Assembly: GCF_018143015.1 (NCBI RefSeq)
Contig: NC_054740.1
Location: forward strand, 8,574,140-8,638,139
Length of the DNA: 64,000 nucleotides
Source: Lytechinus variegatus
Taxonomy: Eukaryota > Echinodermata > Echinoidea > Temnopleuroida > Toxopneustidae
Direction: 5' to 3'
Numbering within the stretch: position 1 is the stretch's first letter; every line of letters starts with the position of its first letter. The notes beneath the pieces are model-generated. The model was not told the DNA's origin. It saw only the letters and a program-made list of their open reading frames with translations, and ran no database searches. Of the stretch, positions 10,985-22,626 are shown piece after piece. The position numbers and the translations under genes are program-made.

Positions 10985-13240
10985 ATTCTCATTAAAAAAC
11001 ATACAACATGCAAATCAAAGAATACACTATATACAAATAGGGATACAAAAATAGAATAACAACAGAATAAATGAGAATATGAGGGAGCCAGCATAGGCCA
11101 ATGGCCTTTCTAAAGCTGGGCTCCCGAGACCATAATAAAATCATAATAATCGTAGGAGAGATAGAGGGGGGGAGAGAATGTATATTACAGGTTTTCATCT
11201 AGAGTGATTCCAAGAAAATTAATGGTAGAAACTTGTAATATGCTTTTTATCGTTTAAGTAGATATCACTAAGATTGTCAAAGAGTTTCTTATTATTGTTT
11301 TTAATATCATATAATTTGTTTTAGAAGAGATAATACCCAACTTATTTACAAGAAACCACTCTTCGATCCTAGGTATTTCTACATTCAGGATAGAATTTAA
11401 ATCGACAATACTTTTACCTGACAAAAAAAAAACTTGTATCATCCGCAAAAATAATAGGGCACAGTCGGTGACTGACATATTGGACATCATTGATATATAA
11501 TAAAAATAACAAGGGGCCGAGGATTGAACCTTGCGGCACGCCTGTGTTTATTTGCAGTAATGGTGAGTTTAGACCACTGATGGATACAAACTGTCGTCTG
11601 TTACTCAAATAACTCTTAAACCATTCTAAAAAAAAGTACCTCTTATACCATAATGATGAAGTTTATATAATATAATTTTGTGATTTATTGAGTTAAAAGC
11701 TTTTGACAAGTCCAGAAATATACCCAACCCAATATTTTTGTTTTAAATGCTGTACATATTGAGATTTTCAATAAATTCCAACAGAATGTCCGGATCGAAA
11801 TCCAAATTGTTTATTGTGTAATATATTACGTTTGTTAATGAAGGACATCAGTTTGTTATAAACTAATTTTTCAAATACCTTTGAGAAAATAGATAAAAGT
11901 GAAAGTGGACGATAGTCTGTACACAAATGTTTATCTCTTTTTTTAAATAAAGGCAAGACTTTGGCTATTTTCAAAGATTCTGGAAAGCATCCAGTTTCAA
12001 TAGAAATATTGAATATATGTGACAGTACTGGAGCTATTACATGAATTGACTTTTTAAATCTCTGCTATCGATTTCATCATGACCTGGGCTCTTGCCATCT
12101 TTTAATTATAATACAGCATTTATAACATCAGCTTCAGATATGGCTGTACAAAGGAATGAATGTAGGTAACAGCAGTTAAAAAGTCTGATGGATTCTTGTT
12201 ACAAGGAGGTATGGTTCAATAATACTATCTCCAATAGAAACAAAATATTGATTAAAATGCAACAAAATATCACAGGGTTCTGTCAAACATGTATTGTCAA
12301 CCACCAGAGATGGACAGTCAGATTTCTTTTTGTTGTTCAAAACATTATTGATTACCTTCCAAGTCCCCTTTAAATCGTTTTTAATGGAACCAAACTTTCT
12401 TTCATAATAATCTCTTTTAGCTTTTCTAATAGCAGAATATACAATATTCCGTTGCTTTTTATAAACACATTCTCTGTATGATGTTGGATTTTTTAAAATA
12501 AACTTGAGGTAAAGGGAATTTTTTCAATGATTTATTATACCTGGGGTTCCTTTTTATTTTGTTTTCTCTATAATAGCAAAATGTGTATTATACAATCGAC
12601 TGAATACATTTATAAATGCATCATATGATTGTTTACATCAAAATTGTAAGAGGAATCAACAAGTACGGTATTCCAATTGATGTCCTGCGAAGAAGAACAA
12701 AATGAACAAATGACAAAATGACAAAATATTTTCTTCATTGATAACTCTAATCCTTTGTGATGAGTGATATGACCTTTTCCCTGGTAAATCAATATCAGAC
12801 AGTGTATAACTACATATGGGCATGTGATCACTCATCGGGTATGTTATAATACCAGACAAAGAGATATTATTAAAATCATTTACAAAAATATTGTCTAACA
12901 AGGTAGAAGTTTCGATCGTGACTCTGGTGGGTTAACTAATAACAGGTGTAAATGCATATGAACTCATAAATTGTAGAAGTTCAGATGACTGTACCGAATC
13001 GTGTAAAAAATGATCAATGTTAAAGTCTCCCATTATGTAACAGGATTTGTTTTCATTAACCATTTGAAAAAGCATTGGTTCAATATATTCTTTAAAAGAA
13101 GGTACTGACTGAGATGGTGGTCTATAAATAATGCCCACAATAACATTATGTCTATTAAATTTCAGTTCAATAAATAATGTTTCAACTTCGTTCACAAATA
13201 ATTTAAGTCAGTACGTACTTTATAATTCAATGTATAGTTT
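10985..13240 (-). pseudogene. Degenerate LINE (CR1/Jockey-like), minus strand
   Basis: Reading down the - strand: an endonuclease region with VGIIYRPPSQS and MGDFNIDHF (near 13195-13000) and the catalytic SDHMPI (near 12830); then reverse transcriptase with DYRPLSLLSIFSKVFEKLVY (near 11920), GVPQGSILGPLLFLLYINDV (near 11530) and the FADDT catalytic site (near 11430), then WFLVNKL...SKTNYMIL. Frameshifts and stops separate the parts. The 3' end near 10985 passes into A/T-rich simple repeats. This endonuclease plus RT layout is that of the CR1/Jockey group; exact clade not assigned. Confidence 0.85.
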
Positions 13241-13409
13241 AAGAAAAAACCAACACCATTATTATTATTATAATTATTATTCTCTCTACCTCTGTCGAAA
13301 TTGTAATAATCATTATTATTATTGTTGCTGTTGTTTTTATTGTTGTTAATATTATTTTGTTCTCTTTTTTATTCTGTTATTATTATGTTCTCTTCTTATT
13401 CTCACTACT
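13241..13409. repeat. (ATT)n-rich spacer between two head-to-head LINEs
   Basis: Low-complexity ATT/CTT sequence where the 5' sides of the two oppositely oriented LINE fragments meet. Confidence 0.6.
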
Positions 13410-15340
13410 CTCTCAAGGATGAATGAATTATTACTAATTAAGAAAATCAAGATTAAGGATGATGGCAAACCTTGGATGACACGACAGATAAAAGCAATTA
13501 TAATTGAAAGAAAAAGGGTTTTTGAGAAGAATAACAATACTCTGTGGCGTAGGCTCAGAAAAAAGGGTAAATAGAATGATTAAAAAAAAGTTTTAAAAAA
13601 CCGTATATAATACACGTGTATCTCATCTAAAATCAACAAATCCAGCAGGTTGGTATAAAAAAAAAGAAGTATGAAGATTATTACTAAAAAATAACATATC
13701 TCACGTTATTAATGTACCTGGTATTGAACGATAAAGATCGTCAAGAGAAGACAACTGATGCCATTAATAAGCATTATTTTCATTTATATAGCATCAGATT
13801 TGGCGCCATTGGATGGATGTTGCTTACTGTCAGCTTTCTTATACATTCTCCTTGCGTTTGCCCATAAATACAACCTAATCAAGTTTATACTTTGCTAAAG
13901 AAAATAGAATGCAGTAAAGCAGGTGTAACAGATGACTTACCCCCTCGTGTAATTCGTAAATATGCATGTGGACTAAGCCATCCTCTTCCACCAAGGGTTA
14001 GTACCTTGGCAATGGAAGAGAAGTCAGGTTGTTCCCATTTCCAAATCACAACCATCGACTATTAAATAACTTTGACCTATATCTTTTACATGTCGATTCG
14101 CTAAAATGGCAGAATCCTTCATTACAAAATGATTATTGGAAGATATTTCTAACTTTCTTGACGTTCATCAATACGGAAACTGACAAGGCCTATTAAGCAC
14201 CCATTATTGGGTAAAATTATTGTATTGGGTATTGCAAAACTGTGAGAAATCTAAATGAATATTGTTTGCACAAACTTCTCCAAAGCCTTCGATAGACGAC
14301 CATAATATTCTGAATCGAAAATTAATTGAATTTAACGTAAGACCTTGTATTATTGAATGGATAGGTAGTTTTTTAGAACATCTTTCACAATCTGTTGAAT
14401 ATCAGGGCGTATTGTATTCGTATATTACAAATCATGCTGGAGTGCCTCAAGGCACAAAATTAGGCCCGATATTATTTTTGATCATGTTAAATGGTGCATG
14501 TCTCAATGAATCTATACCGCACTTTAAATATGTTGACGATCTTACTATTGTTGAATACCGTAAATTACAAACTCTGTCTGCATTATAATGTCTTCTAAAT
14601 GAACTTGTTACATTTCATTACATTACATTTCAAACTCCGTCTGCATCACAATGTCTTCTAAATGAACTTGTTACATTTCATATGATAAACATATGAAATT
14701 AAATCCGAATAAATGCAATTTAATCAGAGTTTTCTAAATATCCACCATTATATAATATATTGCATATTGGTGACACTTCTATGCAATATGCATTTTTTTT
14801 TAAATACTTGGTGTTTATTTTCAGTGAAACTTGAAATGGGATAAACACATTTCAGATATGATAAAAAGGAGCAACAAAAAATCATGTACAGGCTTGCCAA
14901 TCAATACAAACTCCATATGTCAAACCTTGTTCAAATTTACATGGATATTTTCTTCCAATATTTGAGTATTTACTGGTATTCAATGGACCACTAACTTCTA
15001 CACAAGTAAAGGATTGGGGAAAAAATACCAAAAAATAGTTTGTAAAATATTTATTGGTTTAGATTATATAGACTATGCAAATGCAATAACAAAATGTGGA
15101 TTAGAATGTCTAGAAAAAAGACGAAAAAAATTATGTATGGAGTTTGCTAAATCTCTTATCAAAAAACCCTCTCTGTAATAAATGGCTACCGAAAAGGAAA
15201 AATGTCTCAATCTCATTAAGAGGTGTTCCAAATTTTGCCCGGATAAAATGCAAAAAAATGTCAGCCATTTGGCTGGGTATAGCATGCGTTGTTTTTCATA
15301 CGAAATAAACCATAATTAAATTGAATTGAATTATTATCAT
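13410..15340 (+). pseudogene. Degenerate LINE, plus strand
   Basis: Fragments in order: KPWMTRQIKAII...RVFEKN (linker between endonuclease and RT), LPPRVIRKYACGLSHPLPP (RT region), IDDHNILNRKLIEFNVRPCI, GVPQGTKLGPILFLIMLN and FKYVDDLTIVE (RT catalytic motifs with YVDD, 14262-14588), and a C-terminal GLDYIDYANAITKCGLECLE segment with conserved tail to about 15300. Multiple stops and frameshifts, plus a local tandem duplication at about 14570-14690. It differs in sequence from the minus-strand LINE next to it. Confidence 0.8.
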
Positions 15341-15463
15341 TATTATTTTCATCATTATCTTATTATTGCTATACTGTTGTTCTTTTTATTTATTTATTAT
15401 CCTCTCTCTCTACTGCCCTAATGTTTGTGTGATTTTTTTTCTTTCCCTTGTATAAATTCGCAG

Positions 15464-16158
15464 ATTCAAATTCAACAAGAAGACTACAAGAATCTACCAT
15501 GACGTCTTCGTCGTCGCGGACAGATGATACAAGTATGCCTGACGTGTCAACATGGGAAATGTCTACCGCAAATAACCTAACCGAATATGTCTCTCCCGGT
15601 CATGAGTCCGCTCCGTCATCATCATTATCTTCATCATCATCATCACTGTCATTGGCTTACACAGTGATCGAAACAATAGAAGGGGAGCCGATAATTGATG
15701 TCGAAGAGCGCATCATGCTTACGGTCATTTCTTTTCTCAGTGTACTTGTCATTATCTTATTCCTAACTTTGATTGTGACGTGTGTGCGGTATAAACGGAA
15801 AATCGAAAGTTTAAAGCGGCAAAGGGAGATAGCTCTCCAGAGCAAGAATAAGCTATCGAGGACCCCTTCAGCGAATTACCACCCCCTTAATACTTCATCT
15901 CGTCATCAAAACGTCGGTAAAATGGCAGCATCTCAAGAAATTCAAACCGCCCCCAAATCGCAACCTTCCATCTATCGAAACCCTCGGAAGAAGGAAGGGC
16001 GGCCTGCGCCTTCCGATAGCGTGGTTGATGTCGATGATGATAGCGACCACGGATACATGGACATGAGATCAATTAGGTTGGATGCGTCTAAGCATGGTGG
16101 TGCTGAAGACGATGATGATTACCACATTACAAGTTATGAAAATTACCCGCTTGCATAG
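15464..16158 (+). CDS. Terminal exon B: stalk, membrane helix and tyrosine-rich tail
   Basis: A pyrimidine tract and TTCGCAG acceptor (15457-15463) precede 695 nt ending in TAG. The exon starts with two bases of a split codon, so it accepts a phase 1 donor, as do exons 2 and 3 of the WSC gene. It encodes a Ser/Thr-rich stalk, a membrane helix (about 15712-15786, MLTVISFLSVLVIILFLTLI), a basic RYKRKIESLKRQRE stop-transfer, and a roughly 125-residue tail. The tail has YMDM (16054-16065), fitting the YxxM motif bound by PI3K p85, and SYENY (from 16132), fitting the YxN motif bound by Grb2. No enzyme domain. It is either an alternative 3' exon of the WSC gene or the end of a separate receptor whose other exons are not in view. 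Confidence 0.75.
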
Positions 16159-16257
16159 ATTAGTGTCGAATTTAACTTGTAAATCGGACACATGCAGACT
16201 ATACATTTCAAACTGTAAATGTCAAAATCTAAATTATTCATCACTACACTGAAGTTG

Positions 16258-16263
16258 AATAAA
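16258..16263 (+). promoter_or_regulatory. Polyadenylation signal AATAAA for terminal exon B
   Basis: Canonical hexamer 100 bases after the stop codon of the terminal exon, a normal distance for a short 3' UTR. Confidence 0.65.
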
Positions 16264-17051
16264 TGTATCCCACGATTGAGAATTGTTATTCCAACTTGAT
16301 CTGATAAAATTATTATGACAGATTATAACGTCAACACATTATTTTGTTTACTTTTTGTTTTGATTTGATTTAATGTTTGTATACTAATCCCAGAGAAGGT
16401 GAGGCGAGTCTAATGGTAGGCCTACAGTCATACCAAAAAAAAAACGATTGATGATATGCCACTTGAAATAGCTTTCATTGCTCTGGGCTCGGTAACATAA
16501 AAGTTAGCGATGAATTGCAAATATGAAACAACCGCACTGATTGGGTCCCGATCAGAGTATGTATGTACCGATGATCTTGATTGGTCATTGGTATTTACCG
16601 ATTGATTGCAAATTTTTGTTTTACGGAGCCTAGGAGTCGGTTATTATTGTGTGACTCAGCATAATTATGCTAGTCAGTAGTCACACAGGTAAAACTAAAC
16701 CCATGCTCAGAAAAGCCAATAATTAAAATTAGATTTTGTTTGTGCCAATTATAGGCCATTGATCAGTTCCAAGTCGGTTTCGTTGGCGTGGCCGTTTTGC
16801 TATATAAAGATTCAAGCAAATTCGCGCCCCGCCCTTGCTCACTATTAACTCTTTATTCTTATTCTCTTTATTAAAAGGTAGTCAAATTCGATAATCATTT
16901 TGGTCAATCTTTTACGTGTCCAACAACTAGTTATATTCTCCATTACTTTGGTTATTTGAAACAAACATGTTTGCGAATGGACATCGCCTTTCTGCTTCCA
17001 TCTACCCCCACCTAAAATTTGAAGGAAAACTGTTCTTTCTATTGCATCTTT
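16264..17051. other. Intergenic, no gene recognised
   Basis: Contains an isolated TATATAAA (16801-16808) with several ATTGG/CCAAT motifs upstream, but no coding exon follows before the next repeat. Confidence 0.4.
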
Positions 17052-17602
17052 AAAGGAGAAGTCCACTTCCACAAGTTGCTTCGAATAAAATCCAACAAGA
17101 ATCACACTGAAAATTTACTCAAAATCGAATGTAAAATAAGAAAGTCGTGACATTTTTTTAATTTTGCTTATTATCACAAAACAGTTATATGCACATCCCG
17201 GTCGGTATGCAAATGAGGCGACTGTTGACACCATCACTATTTCTTTTGTATTTATTTATGAAATATGAAATATTCTAATTATCTCCTCTCTGTCATGTGA
17301 AGGGAGTTTTATTCATCAGTGAATTTTGTTTTAAACATTTCGTGGTTCAGTCAAGTTGGTCCTTAATTGTTAAATTTGTAAAAAAATGAATATTGTACAA
17401 TTCAAACAATAAAAAACAGGAGAAATAGCGAGTGATGGACATCATCAACTATCTCATTTGCATGACACTAAATGTTGCATATAGCTTTTTTGTGAAAAAT
17501 AAGCGGAACTTTAAAATGTCAGAACTTTCCTATTTTACATGCAAGTTGGATAAAATTTTCAGTGGTATGTTTGTTGGATTTTCTGGCGTGCACTTGACCT
17601 TT
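17052..17602. mobile_element. TTAA-flanked inverted-repeat element, AAGTCCACC family, copy 1
   Basis: Starts AAAGGAGAAGTCCACTTCC and ends GCACTTGACCTTT, with TTAA at each edge. The two halves are long imperfect inverted repeats (AATAAGAAAGT...CAAAACAGTTATATGCACATC and complement). Two more copies lie at 38412-38986 and 47422-47956. Non-coding. TTAA target use fits piggyBac- or Kolobok-type mobilisation (inference). Confidence 0.8.
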
Positions 17603-17870
17603 AAATTTGTGAAAAATAAAAAACAAAATAAAGTAGAACCTAAAATGAAGCTATATATTTCAGGAGCGGTATGGAAGCTGCTCTCATATTCTTACTAAGA
17701 ATTATTGTAATGTAACGTGTTGTCAGTGTTTAGTCGATGCAAAGGACTTTTTTGTCTATAGATGATTAACTTGTGCGTACTAGTATATCATTTTAACGTT
17801 TTATGCTTTAGTTTTATAGTTTAAAATGAGAAAAATGAGTATTACATGAGTATATATATTTATATATATA

Positions 17871-18600
17871 TAAACCCCTCAAAAAAGTTCTGCAACTCAA
17901 GTTTGAGTGCTAATAAATTTCTTAGTGTGTCATCATCATATGTAAAAGTGGTATCATTGGAAAGTATGCTTATTCCTCTTTACGATCATGTGTCATTTGT
18001 AATGCTAGTGTTATCATGAAATACACAGACATGATAATATGCAGCAATGTAAAAATTTAAATGTTGCAAAATTCGTTGCCATGTCATGTTTGATTTCTGC
18101 AACTCAAACTGCAAGTTTGAGTGCTAATAAATTTCTTAGTGTGCCATCATCATGTGTAAAAGTGATATCTTTAGAAAGCATGATTATTCTTCTTTACAAT
18201 CATGTGTCATTTGTAATGCTAATGTTATCGTAAAATACACAGACATGCAATACGCAGCAATGTTATAAATGAAATGCGTCGTTTCCAATAGCGAATTTCC
18301 AATGTTTCGAGGATGCTTCGTGCATTCACTGTTACCTCCATGGTGGAAATTCTATAGAAATTGAGACTCTTGTTAGAAATCAGTGCATCCTGCAACATTT
18401 CACTTCTGACTTTTCTCAATGTTCAGGGTGACTGCATATTCCATGATTACATAATCACAGCAAATGGCATGTCATTGTAAAGAGGAAGAATACAGCTTTC
18501 CAATGATACCAGTTTCATATTTTATACTTCATCAACCAAAAAGATATCATCCCCAAAAACTGAGTTGCAAAACTTTTTTGGAGGGGTTTATATATATACT
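17871..18600. mobile_element. TA-flanked inverted-repeat element, family 1
   Basis: Near-perfect terminal inverted repeats of about 29 bp: TAAACCCCTCAAAAAAGTT at the left and AACTTTTTTGGAGGGGTTTA at the right, set in (TA)n. Internally the segment CAAGTTTGAGTGCTAATAAA is present twice (17899 and 18111). No transposase frame. TA target duplication suggests Tc1/mariner-type mobilisation. Confidence 0.75.
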
Positions 18601-20283
18601 CAATATAATCATTTAAATATGAATGAAATGGCAAATGGTTAAGTTAAGGGATGGCAGCAATTTTATTCGAGATGAAATTTATTTTAATGCAAACTCGATA
18701 CAATAACAAGCTGGTTTGAATAAAACGAAAAGAATCAAGCAAAATCACTGAAAAGTCCATCAAATATGCCATTCATATTGTGCTTAATTCACAAAACCGT
18801 GATGCATGTACTCGTGGTACCAAGGGAAAGGCATGGCCGTGCTCATTTTTTTCCGGGGGGGCGAGACGCGTAAAAATTTTCAAACAAACCAAACAGGGGG
18901 AAGCGACCGATTTGTCATAATGGGCGCTATTGCATTTAATATTCTTTAGAATGAAATAGAATAATTTTGTCCACACTTTGGGTGATTTTTTTTCAACAAC
19001 AAAAATATCAGTTATAAATTTGTCGGTTTTCAAAATTTGGGGGAACCCCCCCCCCACCTTCACCTGCGATACGGCCATGGAATGGATTACTCATTTTGTA
19101 TTATGTAAAATTTTTCTAATTTCATGAATTTTATCACAAAATACCACCAATCGTGTGTCCATAAAGATTATTTTATAATGTTTTTTTAAGAGGAGACAAC
19201 ATTTTTTAAACATTAATACGTTTTTTATAGAAAATGTGTGTCTTTTATTATTGTATTGTTTTATGTCTATTATAGAGAGGGGCATTCATATCTAACAAAG
19301 ATATGTGTATCAAATTAAAAACCACAATTTAATTTGATGAACTTATTCATAAGCCCCATTGGTCTATTGGCTCTTTTAATTTGTCGTTTATATGATAAAA
19401 CCTTATTATTGACATAATATTTTGTGATAAAAAATTAAACATAGCCAATTAGCATGGTTATGATCATACGAAGATGTAATTGTTGATATGAGAAATGAAT
19501 GTCAATAACACATTTTCAATTTTTAAAAATGCATGTATATTAAGAGAAAAAGATTTATCAAATTTTTGTTACAATTATAAGTAGAGACAGGAGGCATGGT
19601 GACCGTACGCGGCCGTTGGAAGGGCATGGGGGCCCCAGCACGGATGAAGAATTGTGAATTATCGATCAGTGCCTCTATTTTTAGAAAATTATTATTACTT
19701 ATTATTTTCAGGTTCTCAAGTGCAATTCTAAGAACATTTCGAAGGATTTTTGGAGGATATTTCAGAATTCCATTGATAAGATTGATAAGTGATCGAGATA
19801 CATTCTTATTAATAGAAAGTCCTTTATAAGTGCATGGATGTACACTACATCTCTGTGCCTGTATTTTTTGTTGGTACGATCGCTCCGCTTGTTCGCAAAA
19901 TTCCACGGAGAAAGTCAAGTCAATTATATGATTAAATAGATCTATGATCATAGTAATGAAAAAAAATAAACCCAAAGCATGGCAGTTAGATTAATGCTTC
20001 GATCTCATATCTTTTCCCTTTTTTAAGAAGTTCGTGTTTCGCGGTTTTATCAGCTTGTTTTGGGAGTTGCGCACCATATTGTTCATGGTAACGAAATGTG
20101 CTTAAAAGTCATAATAAGTGATAAAATTGAATATTGTCATAATAATGTCCATCTTTCAGGCCAGTATCATCGAACTCCATCAGGGCGCACTGCGATCCGA
20201 TTAGTTGTTTGTTTGTTTGTTATTCTTATTTTCTTTTCTTTTTCAAAGACAAAGTGAATGTATGTATCCTCTTACATTCAAGG
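18601..20283. other. No gene recognised
   Basis: AT-rich with G/C homopolymer runs near 18850 and 19045. A 150-codon - strand frame (19523-19975) has a plausible composition but no recognisable domain and no clear splice sites. Confidence 0.35.
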
Positions 20284-20428
20284 GAGTGGAGGATGTGCAC
20301 ATGATTGTGTGCGGGAATGACTGATTGAATCCGATGACCGGGGTAATAATATATCTGTAAAGCGCTCAGTAGAAACGTCGTTCCGATGGATTAAGCGCTA
20401 TATAAAAGCGGATTATTATTATTATTTA
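20284..20428 (+). repeat. SINE-like element with (ATT)n tail
   Basis: Ends in GCGCTATATAAAAGCGG followed by an (ATT)n tail, a hallmark of SINEs that borrow the 3' end of CR1/L2-type LINEs. The 5' limit is approximate; no tRNA box A or B was convincingly located. Confidence 0.5.
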
Positions 20429-21454
20429 GGAATTCCTACACACATCCCTTAAAATATCTCCTTTTTAGGTCAGCATATAAAAAATATTAGCTAGCCCTTC
20501 GCAAAAGCATCGTTTAACTTTAGGACACACCCTGATCCGGGTAATAGTTAGAATTCCCGTTTAGACCTGAATATCTAATACCCCCACCCCCCCCCCCCCC
20601 CTCAATAAAAAAAAGCTCGCGCTGCACGCTCCTATTATATGCAGTGGGGTACATAATCCTCTTCACAATTTGCATCCAAAGCCACATATGTCAAAATATT
20701 CATTTTTTATCCATTTTTGTAAAGCTCGCAGAAATCTGTTGCGCAGAAATGTTCGTTATTATGCTGTCCCCAGGGGAACTAGGGCAAATCAAACTTACCC
20801 TGCGAAACATTTCTCTTATACATTTCCTTGCACTTTTAGTCAAATATTGGAATAAAACGGATACATTCAAGCATTTTGTAACAATTTTGCCACCCAAATT
20901 GAAATTTAGTAAGCACAACCTTAACCCTTTTCGTGCCAGCTGCATGGATCTGAGGCCATCTCCAGCATTTTTCACTAAGTTTCCATCATTTAAATTGGGT
21001 TTACATTTCATTTTTCATTTAATATTTATTTCTCCACACTTTTTCCAAGCTTGACAATGCCACAAAATGAAAATTAAGCCTAAGCCATTTCATGTAAATC
21101 ACAGCTCAGTGTAAAGCAAATATCGTCACGATGGCCTCGGTGTATGATATGGGGGAGTGGGGTGGGGCGCAATTGCACTCTTCGAAGTGTTTTGGGGAAG
21201 GAAACAACTTAAAAAAAGGTAAAAGATATCTTTAAATCAATTTTACTTGCTAAATTCTATGTGTTCTTCATGATTTAGGTCTACTTTTATTCGCATAACA
21301 ATTTCAAAGTTCTGCGTCTTTAATGAATAAAAAATTTGAAAATTAACGCTACCAAAATGCAAATTAATATTGGCATTAATTGCCCCAAAACTGAGAAAAA
21401 TCAAGTTAAATGGAACAAAAACTGACTTACCGTACCTCAACTGTCGCGCACATT
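20429..21454. other. No gene recognised
   Basis: Poly-C run near 20590-20602. A 136-codon + frame at 20644-21054 and its antisense partner are unassigned and lack splice context. Confidence 0.35.
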
Positions 21455-21860
21455 CACTTCCCCGCGTTTTATCCGATCTTACGTACATAAACATATGGCC
21501 ACTGAGTCCCTGTCATATAGTTATGGTCCCTGTACAGATCGCGCTAGAACTTAGGTCGCTGGTGATGAAGCAAACGGAGTTCAGCTGAACAACCAACAAG
21601 CAACATGACCGAGACCGAAGCTTTTCGGTCTAGGAGAACTGAGCATACCTGATTTGGACCATATCCATGTTTTGAGCCGTGACAAAATAGGAAAGTAAGA
21701 AGGTGAGCTTGAGATTAGAATTGAACAACCAACATAACAGAGACCGAAGCTTTTGGTCTAGGAGAGCTAGCTGAGCATACCTGATTTGGACCATATCCAG
21801 GTTTTGAGCCGTGACAAAGTAGGAAAGTAAGAAGGTGAGCTTGAGATTAGAATTGAATTC
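21455..21860 (+). repeat. Dispersed repeat with a local 135-bp tandem duplication
   Basis: The segment from about 21455 to 21622 is similar to the reverse complement of 32786-32925. Starting at 21588 and again near 21722, a unit of about 135 bp (GACCGAAGCTTTT, GAGCATACCTGATTTGGACC, GAAAGTAAGAAGGTGAGCTT) is repeated in tandem. No conserved reading frame. Confidence 0.6.
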
Positions 21861-22058
21861 ATTATGATCAAGTGAAGTCAGAATTAAATTGTGTAGGCCC
21901 TAGATCTGGGCGTTAGGCAGAGGCAGAGCTAGAGAGCCCCGGGCCCGGTTGACGGTAGCTAAACCGGTATGCTGCGATGCGGCTGGATCATGGAGAGGTG
22001 GTACCGGAACTGCCTTCTGGTAGGGAGCGATGGGAAGCTGCAGACATGTTTTTATAAA

Positions 22059-22626
22059 TACCCTTTTTACACAGGCTAAAATTTCCTTAACCCTGTACTA
22101 TAGGTGGGGCTAAATTGCCATTTAGCCCCACCTATAGTAAGGATATAATCTTAGCCCACTTTCTTTTTACACAGTATTTTTGCAAAGTCAAAGTGGGCTA
22201 ACCCCACCTTTAGTACTTTAGTACGGGATTATTTGGCCCTGCAAAAAAGCAGGGTTATCCCAGCAATTGCGGTGCTAAGAGCGATAGTACGGGGTTAAGA
22301 TCGCTAGTGTAAAACGAAAGTGGGCTAAGCTTAACCCTGTACTATAGGTGGGGCTAAATGGCAATTTAGCCCCACCTATAGTACGGGGTTAAGGAAATTT
22401 TAGCGTGTGTAAAAAGTGTACGAGTGAAGTACTTGTACTACGAATGATCGACAAAAACCACTAGTCCGGGGTTAGCGAGTTTCGTGTGTGAAAAGCAAGC
22501 ATTCCTTATCCGGGGTTAGCAATAACAATTTGGTATGTGTGGAAAGGAAAAAAAATAGTACGGGGTTAAGGATAGTACGGGGTTAGCGATAGTCCGGGGC
22601 TAAGAAAATCCTGTGTAAAAAGGGTA
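22059..22626. mobile_element. Foldback element with perfect 17-bp inverted ends
   Basis: TACCCTTTTTACACAGG at the left is matched exactly by CCTGTGTAAAAAGGGTA at the right. The interior is made of GGGGTTA-type motifs (GTACGGGGTTA, AGTCCGGGGTTA) and a long internal palindrome around GGTGGGGCTAAATTGCC. The flanks are compatible with a TA target duplication. No coding capacity. Confidence 0.8.

Noticed and set aside
16801..16808. TATATAAA as a core promoter
   Set aside because: Isolated motif in AT-rich DNA; no exon follows before a transposable element.
19523..19975. 150-codon - strand frame as a gene
   Set aside because: No recognised domain, no clear splice sites or poly(A) signal, and antisense frames are also open.
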